Source: Clostridia bacterium
GTDB lineage: Bacteria; Bacillota; Clostridia; Christensenellales; Aristaeellaceae
DNA length: 64,000 bases
Direction: 5' to 3'
NCBI GenBank assembly: GCA_017509255.1
Contig: JAFWQA010000009.1
Coordinates: 1-64,000, forward strand
The notes below the pieces were generated by a model. The model saw only the letters and a program-made list of their open reading frames with translations. It did not search any database and was not told the DNA's origin. Of the stretch, positions 59,439 through 64,000 are shown piece by piece. A program made the translations under genes and the position numbers. Position 1 is the stretch's first letter, and each line of letters opens with the position of its first letter.

Positions 59439-60512
59439 ATGGCAGAGCTTCAACTGCAGCATCTGGACAAAATCTACGACAACAGCGTGCAGGCAGTGTA
59501 CGATTTTAACCTGGACGTGAAGGACGGCGAGCTGATCGTGCTGGTCGGTCCCTCCGGCTGCGGCAAATCCACCACGCTGCGCATGGTCGCGGGCCTGGAG
59601 GACATCAGCGCCGGGCATCTGCTGCTGGACGGAAAGGACATCACCCAGGCTCCCGCCAAGGACCGGGACATGGCCATGGTTTTCCAGAACTACGCGCTGT
59701 ACGGGCACATGACCATCTATGAAAACATGGCCTTCTCCCTGACGCTGCGCAAGGAAAACCCCAACGTGATCCATAAAAAGGTGCTGGCCGCGGCGGAGAT
59801 CCTGGACCTGACGGCCCAGCTGAACAAGAAGCCCAGCCAGCTGTCCGGCGGACAGCGCCAGCGCGTGGCCATGGGCCGCGCCATCGTCCGCAACCCGAAG
59901 GTGTTCCTGTTCGACGAGCCGCTGAGCAACCTGGACGCCAAGCTGCGCAGCGCCACCCGGCGGGAGATCCTGCTGCTGCACAAGCGCCTGAACGCGACCA
60001 TGCTGTACGTCACCCACGACCAGACGGAAGCCCTGACCCTGGCGGACAGGATCGTCTGCATGAGCATGGGACACGTGCAGCAGATCGGCACGCCGCTGGA
60101 GCTGTACGACCGGCCGAACAACACCTTTGTGGCCACCTTTATCGGCCTTCCGCCCATGAATATGTTCAACACCGTGTTTGAGAACGGAAAGCTCCGGGGA
60201 AAGGGCTTTGAGGTGCCGCTGAACGATGAGCAGCGCGCTGTGCTGGCCCCCTACAACGGAAAGGAGATCATCCTGGGCGTTCGCCCGGAGGATATCTACG
60301 AGGGCGGAGATATGAGCTTCCGCGCCAGCATCAACGAGAACCTGGGCATGACCACCCTGGTGCACGGCAATATCGGCAGCGGGGAGCACATCACCGCCAA
60401 GTTCCGCAGCTGGACCGCCTACGCGGCCGGCGATGAGGTCGCCGTCCACTTCGAAAGGATGCATTTCTTTGATCCCGAAACCACGAACGCCATTCGGAAG
60501 GAGGGAATCTGA
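59439..60512 (+). CDS. MsmK/UgpC-type ABC transporter ATPase 1
   Basis: This 357-residue ATPase energises CUT1 sugar importers. Walker A GPSGCGKST is near residue 36, the Q-loop MVFQNYALYGHMTIYENMAF follows, and the signature LSGGQRQRVAMGRA and Walker B VFLFDEPLSNLDAKLR are complete, with the switch His in VTHDQTEAL. A C-terminal TOBE-like regulatory domain starts near 240. Families of LplB/LplC permeases often use a shared ATPase encoded elsewhere; here two are encoded in the operon. The ATG follows AAGGGGG. Confidence 0.94.
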   Translation: MAELQLQHLDKIYDNSVQAVYDFNLDVKDGELIVLVGPSGCGKSTTLRMVAGLEDISAGHLLLDGKDITQAPAKDRDMAMVFQNYALYGHMTIYENMAFSLTLRKENPNVIHKKVLAAAEILDLTAQLNKKPSQLSGGQRQRVAMGRAIVRNPKVFLFDEPLSNLDAKLRSATRREILLLHKRLNATMLYVTHDQTEALTLADRIVCMSMGHVQQIGTPLELYDRPNNTFVATFIGLPPMNMFNTVFENGKLRGKGFEVPLNDEQRAVLAPYNGKEIILGVRPEDIYEGGDMSFRASINENLGMTTLVHGNIGSGEHITAKFRSWTAYAAGDEVAVHFERMHFFDPETTNAIRKEGI

Positions 60513-60514
60513 TC

Positions 60515-61072
60515 ATGGCCAAGCAGCCTTCCAGGATCCATGAATTCGGCCGGAAGCGTCTGGTCGCCCTGAAGCGGAAGCCGCAGACTGTTGCCCTGAT
60601 CGTGCTGGCCGTCGCATTCATATACTATTCCTTCAATCTCAGCCAGATCTCCAATACCACCGCCCTGATCAACGGGCCGCACATGGGCCTGGCGGAGTTC
60701 GCGACCATGCTGTTTTCCGCCCTGGGGCTGGTGTGCTTCCTGAACTCCTTCCCGCACCGGAAAAAGGCCAATATCCCGATGCTGGTGCTGACCTTTCTGA
60801 TGATCGCGCTGCTGCTTTACTGCGACTATTACTACGGCGGGCGGATCACCGCGGCGCTTACGAGGGAGGAAAGCCCCATCGATCCCACCGGGCGCAACGC
60901 GTTCGTGGCGGCCGCGCAGCAGGTGCTGCGGATCCATTCCATTATCCTGATCGCCGGCCTCTCCCTGCTGGCGCTGCTGCCGGTCTACTCACCCCTGCTG
61001 AGGAAGATCAACACCAGCATTGAGGTGGAGGACAGCGGGAATCTGAGCGCCATCGATATCACGGAGGAATAA
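60515..61072 (+). CDS. Unrecognised four-helix membrane protein C
   Basis: This is a 185-residue protein with a basic cytoplasmic N-terminus (about 1-24) and four hydrophobic segments (about 25-44, 51-73, 81-103 and 138-162). The C-terminal tail (NTSIEVEDSGNLSAIDITEE) is acidic. No family is recognised. Two bases separate it from the ATPase stop, and AAGGAGGG (within the ATPase gene) is its ribosome binding site. It is one base from protein D. Confidence 0.75.
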   Translation: MAKQPSRIHEFGRKRLVALKRKPQTVALIVLAVAFIYYSFNLSQISNTTALINGPHMGLAEFATMLFSALGLVCFLNSFPHRKKANIPMLVLTFLMIALLLYCDYYYGGRITAALTREESPIDPTGRNAFVAAAQQVLRIHSIILIAGLSLLALLPVYSPLLRKINTSIEVEDSGNLSAIDITEE

Positions 61073-61073
61073 G

Positions 61074-61796
61074 ATGCCCCGTCAGAAAAAGACCGCGCCG
61101 AAAAAGACCGACCACCGGAAGATCCCTTTCCCATCCGGGGACGGAAAGCCGGGAGACGGCAGTGAGAGAGGGAGCGCGCCGGGAAGGGACGTCACGGGCC
61201 CGGAGGCGGAGCTGTATCACCTGAAGCTGCAGGCGGTGGACGACCTGGTCTCCGCCAACGAGGAGAACGCGCCGCCGGTATCCGGAAAGGAGCTGCGGAA
61301 ATATCAGTCCGGCCCGAGGATCAGGGTCGCGGACTGGGTCAAGGCGATCCTGCTGAAGATCTGGTTCGCCGGCATCGTGTGCTACTTCTTCATCTGGGGA
61401 CTGAGCACATTCACCCTGAACCAGTGGGACCTGATGGCGATCCTGGGCGTGGCGCTGGGCGCGGTGACGAACCTGTTTACGAACAGTATCTACCGTTTTA
61501 TCGCGAAGGAAAGCGGCGCGTATGACCGGTGGATGATGTTTCCCCGCAAGAGCCTGGCCTTCCTTCCCCTGGATATCCTGTACGCCACGCTGCTGGTGCT
61601 GTGTACGGTGATGACCTATAACGGGATCAACCTGCTGGCCGCCGGCGGCGTGACGGGCGCAGCCCCGGCGCTGAGCGTGGAGCCGATCCTGTTCGGGATC
61701 ATCGTTACGCTCTGGGATCTCCTTTTCCTGGGGATGAAGCGCCTGCTGAAGCGGATCGTACGGGACGCGAGGGAAAAGGCTTCCGCCGGACGGTAA
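61074..61796 (+). CDS. Unrecognised four-helix membrane protein D
   Basis: This is a 240-residue protein. About 80 polar, lysine-rich cytoplasmic residues precede four hydrophobic segments (about 94-114, 121-142, 160-187 and 200-220). A basic tail (MKRLLKRIVRDAREKASAGR) ends it. It has no recognisable family. It starts one base after protein C, with CGGAGG upstream. A 48-bp gap leads to the GH105 gene. It may scaffold the transporter with protein C. Confidence 0.75.
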   Translation: MPRQKKTAPKKTDHRKIPFPSGDGKPGDGSERGSAPGRDVTGPEAELYHLKLQAVDDLVSANEENAPPVSGKELRKYQSGPRIRVADWVKAILLKIWFAGIVCYFFIWGLSTFTLNQWDLMAILGVALGAVTNLFTNSIYRFIAKESGAYDRWMMFPRKSLAFLPLDILYATLLVLCTVMTYNGINLLAAGGVTGAAPALSVEPILFGIIVTLWDLLFLGMKRLLKRIVRDAREKASAGR

Positions 61797-61844
61797 AAAA
61801 GCATGCTTTCCCCGGCAAAATCACGGAAAGGACGGTGACGGGCA

Positions 61845-62978
61845 TTGGCTTCCCGGAAAACATACGCCTCCCTGGATCAGTATATCGACCGCCTGATCCG
61901 GGAATCCACGCCGGAGCGCAGCATCTGGAACGTTGAAAAGCTCCGCGGCGGCGGCTCCGCCAGCTGGAACTATGTGGACGGATGCATGATGACCGCGCTG
62001 CTCTCCCTTTATGAGATCACCGGGGAGAAGCGGTTCCTTGATTTTACGGACGGCTTCATCGGCGCCTTTGTGGAGGAGGACGGCTCCATCCGGACCTACA
62101 AACCGGAAAAGCAGATGCTGGACGACATCAACGAGGGCCGTGTGCTGTTTGACCTGTACCGGGAGACCGGGCGGGAAAAATACCGCCGGGCCGCGGACGT
62201 GCTGAAGCGCGCGCTGGACGCGCAGCCCCGGACCGCGGAGGGCTCCTGGTGGCACAAGAAGATCTATCCCGACCAGGTATGGCTGGACGGCATCTATATG
62301 GCGCAGCCCTTCGCGGCGCTGTATGAAAAGAATTTCGGAGACGGGGATTACAGCGACATCCTGAAGCAGGTGTCCCTGGCAGCCTCCCGGATGCGGGACG
62401 CGAAGACCGGCCTCTACTATCACGGATACGACGCTTCCCGCAAGGCTTTCTGGTGCGACCGGGAGACGGGCCTGAGCCGCAGCTTCTGGCTCCGCGCGAT
62501 CGGATGGTTCTCCGTGGCGCTGGCGGACCTGTGCGGCATCCTGCCGGAGGAGGAAGCCGGCCCCCTGCGGGATATTTATGCCGGCCTCATGCGGGATCTG
62601 CTTCCCTTCGCGGATCCGGACACCGGGATGTATTACCAGGTGGTGGATCATCCGGAGGCGGAGGGCAACTATCTGGAAACCAGCGGCAGCTCCATGATCG
62701 CCTACGCGATGCTCAAGGGCGCGCGGCTGGGGGTCCTGGACGCCTCCTTCGCGGAGCAGGGAGAGAAGACCTTTGACGGCATCGTCCGCACCTGCCTTTC
62801 CTTCCGCGGGGAGGAGCTGAACCTGGACCGCATCTGCCTGGTGGCCGGGCTGGGACCGGAGGACAATCCCCGCCGGGACGGAACGATCGCCTATTACCTC
62901 TCCGAGCCCATCGTAAGCAACGACGCGAAAGGCGTCGCCCCGCTGCTCATGTGCTACACGGAGATCAAGAGGAGGTAA
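61845..62978 (+). CDS. GH105 unsaturated glucuronyl/rhamnogalacturonyl hydrolase
   Basis: This 377-residue enzyme of the YteR/YesR type removes the 4,5-unsaturated uronate from pectin-lyase products. The alpha/alpha barrel carries the catalytic Asp in DQVWLDGIYMAQPF near residue 146. WNYVDGCMMTALLSLYEITG near 38 and SRSFWLRAIGWFSVALAD are typical. No signal peptide is seen, so it acts on imported di- or oligosaccharides. The start is TTG 61845; GAAAGGA lies upstream. The unsaturated uronate it frees would feed KduI and KduD. Confidence 0.9.
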   Translation: MASRKTYASLDQYIDRLIRESTPERSIWNVEKLRGGGSASWNYVDGCMMTALLSLYEITGEKRFLDFTDGFIGAFVEEDGSIRTYKPEKQMLDDINEGRVLFDLYRETGREKYRRAADVLKRALDAQPRTAEGSWWHKKIYPDQVWLDGIYMAQPFAALYEKNFGDGDYSDILKQVSLAASRMRDAKTGLYYHGYDASRKAFWCDRETGLSRSFWLRAIGWFSVALADLCGILPEEEAGPLRDIYAGLMRDLLPFADPDTGMYYQVVDHPEAEGNYLETSGSSMIAYAMLKGARLGVLDASFAEQGEKTFDGIVRTCLSFRGEELNLDRICLVAGLGPEDNPRRDGTIAYYLSEPIVSNDAKGVAPLLMCYTEIKRR

Positions 62979-62982
62979 CCCC

Positions 62983-64000
62983 ATGGCCTATTTGACCCTC
63001 AGCAATGTCAACAAGATCTACCCCAACGGCTATCACGCCGTGCACAATTTCAACCTCGATATTGAAAAAGGGGAATTCGTGGTCTTTGTCGGGCCCAGCG
63101 GCTGCGGCAAAAGCACCACGCTGCGCATGATCGCGGGACTGGAGGATATTTCCAGCGGGGAGCTTCTGATCAACGGGAAGAGAGCCAATGAGCTGGGTCC
63201 CCGGGAACGCGAGGTGGCCATGGTCTTCCAGAGCTACGCGCTGTATCCGCAGATGACGGTGTATGACAACATCGCCTTCGGACTGACGCTGCAGGGCGTG
63301 GACGAGGACGTGATCGAGGAGCGCGTGAAGCGGGTGGCGGGCATCCTGGGCCTGACGGACTACCTGGACCGGCTGCCGAGAGCGCTTTCCGGCGGCCAGC
63401 GGCAGCGCGTGGCCATCGGGCGCGCCATCATCCGCAAGGTGGGCGTTTTCCTGATGGACGAGCCGCTGAGCAACCTGGACGCGAAGCAGCGCGTGACCAT
63501 GCGCTACGAGATCGCCCAGATCCACCGGGAGACCGGCGCGACGACCATCTACGTGACCCACGACCAGACGGAGGCCATGACACTGGCGGACCGGATCGTG
63601 GTGATGAAGGACGGATACGTGCAGCAGATCGGCACCCCAAGGGAGCTGTATTTTGAGCCGGAGAACGTGTTCGTGGCGGGCTTCATCGGGGAGCCGCCGA
63701 TGAACTTCCTGCGGGACCGCGTGGAAAACGGAAGGATCCGGATCGGCGAAAACGAGCTGGACCTGAAGCAGGTCCAGCCGGACATTGAGAAATATGAGGG
63801 GCAGGAGCTCTTCTTCGGCTTCCGGCCGGAGCATGTGAGCCTGACCGACCCGGGAGACGCCTACGAGATCCGCTGCCGCGTGGAGCTGACGGAAATGCTG
63901 GGCGAGAACACCAATATCTATATCACCATCGGGGAGAAGCAGGCCATCCTGAAGGTGGACAGCCACGACACGCCGGAGACGGACATCGACTTCACCTTCT
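62983..64000 (+). CDS. MsmK/UgpC-type ABC transporter ATPase 2 (partial)
   Basis: The first 339 codons are in the window and the 3' end is cut. Walker A GPSGCGKST is near 37, Q-loop MVFQSYALYPQMTVYDNIAF, signature LSGGQRQRVAIGRA, Walker B VFLMDEPLSNLDAKQR and VTHDQTEAM are intact. The TOBE-like domain (FFGFRPEHVSL) runs to the edge. It is similar in layout to ATPase 1 but clearly diverged, so it is not a recent copy. It starts four bases after the GH105 stop, with GAGGTAA upstream. The two ATPases may serve the same permeases as a pair, or the second may belong to a further importer beyond the window. Confidence 0.93.
   Translation, partial: MAYLTLSNVNKIYPNGYHAVHNFNLDIEKGEFVVFVGPSGCGKSTTLRMIAGLEDISSGELLINGKRANELGPREREVAMVFQSYALYPQMTVYDNIAFGLTLQGVDEDVIEERVKRVAGILGLTDYLDRLPRALSGGQRQRVAIGRAIIRKVGVFLMDEPLSNLDAKQRVTMRYEIAQIHRETGATTIYVTHDQTEAMTLADRIVVMKDGYVQQIGTPRELYFEPENVFVAGFIGEPPMNFLRDRVENGRIRIGENELDLKQVQPDIEKYEGQELFFGFRPEHVSLTDPGDAYEIRCRVELTEMLGENTNIYITIGEKQAILKVDSHDTPETDIDFTF

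Noticed and set aside
59439-63999. Recent tandem duplication of the ATPase gene
   Set aside because: The two proteins differ throughout outside the nucleotide-binding motifs, so any duplication is old.

Overview
The window (about 60% G+C, ATG/GTG/TTG starts behind AGGAGG-type ribosome binding sites, compact operons, many intrinsic terminators) looks like a chromosomal segment of a Gram-positive, Clostridia-like anaerobe living on plant polysaccharide. This is inferred from the rpmG-secE-nusG-rplK-rplA and rimP-nusA-rnpM-ylxQ-infB-rbfA-nrnA-truB-ribF gene orders, LacI-family control of uronate genes, and the many glycan enzymes. A Christensenellales-like gut or rumen lineage would fit, but that placement is a guess. 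I see no phage, transposase, integrase or CRISPR.

Layout. 1-2791: end of tuf, then rpmG, secE (with an unusual Ala/Glu-rich tail), nusG, rplK and rplA, with two putative L1-binding mRNA elements; rplJ/rplL do not follow. 2792-3133: terminators and a roughly 30-bp degenerate tandem repeat. 3134-6649: a small DUF4177-like gene and a SWIM-SNF2 helicase. 6755-15337: a six-gene run encoding a membrane-anchored lamin-tail/CotH-kinase protein, a DUF4956 membrane protein, a VTC-type polyphosphate polymerase-like protein, a Hsp100-like AAA+ ATPase, an unknown protein and an exported PIG-L deacetylase. This is the best candidate for an undescribed system. 15608-20307: a ribose/galactose-type ABC importer of unknown substrate. 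20470-20545: tRNA-Thr(GGU). 20683-23061: a CtpE-like P-type ATPase. 23155-29850: an exported protein of eleven 32-residue repeats, a eukaryote-type glycogen branching enzyme, a GH31 glycosidase and an exported NlpC/P60-like protein.

30130-38645 is the translation/RNA-processing operon, headed by a good promoter and a long structured leader. Glycogen phosphorylase follows from its own promoter (38760-41213), convergent with an SDR gene.

42170-53446 is a pectin/uronate regulon. The minus-strand operon encodes the LacI-type repressor, UxaC, Eda and KdgK. The divergent plus-strand operon encodes UxaB and UxaA, and a second plus-strand operon encodes a cytoplasmic-looking GH28 polygalacturonase, KduI and KduD. 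All three promoter regions carry the same 14-bp palindrome (TGTAAGCGGTTACA or one mismatch). Together the enzymes take galacturonate and unsaturated uronates to 2-keto-3-deoxygluconate (KDG), then to pyruvate and glyceraldehyde-3-phosphate.

53537 to the window end is a long transport operon: a polytopic membrane protein, LplB/LplC-type permeases, a large binding protein, four small proteins each with about four predicted membrane segments, a GH105 unsaturated glucuronyl hydrolase and two MsmK/UgpC-type ATPases, the last cut by the window edge. It probably imports pectin-derived oligosaccharides, but the extra membrane proteins are unexplained.
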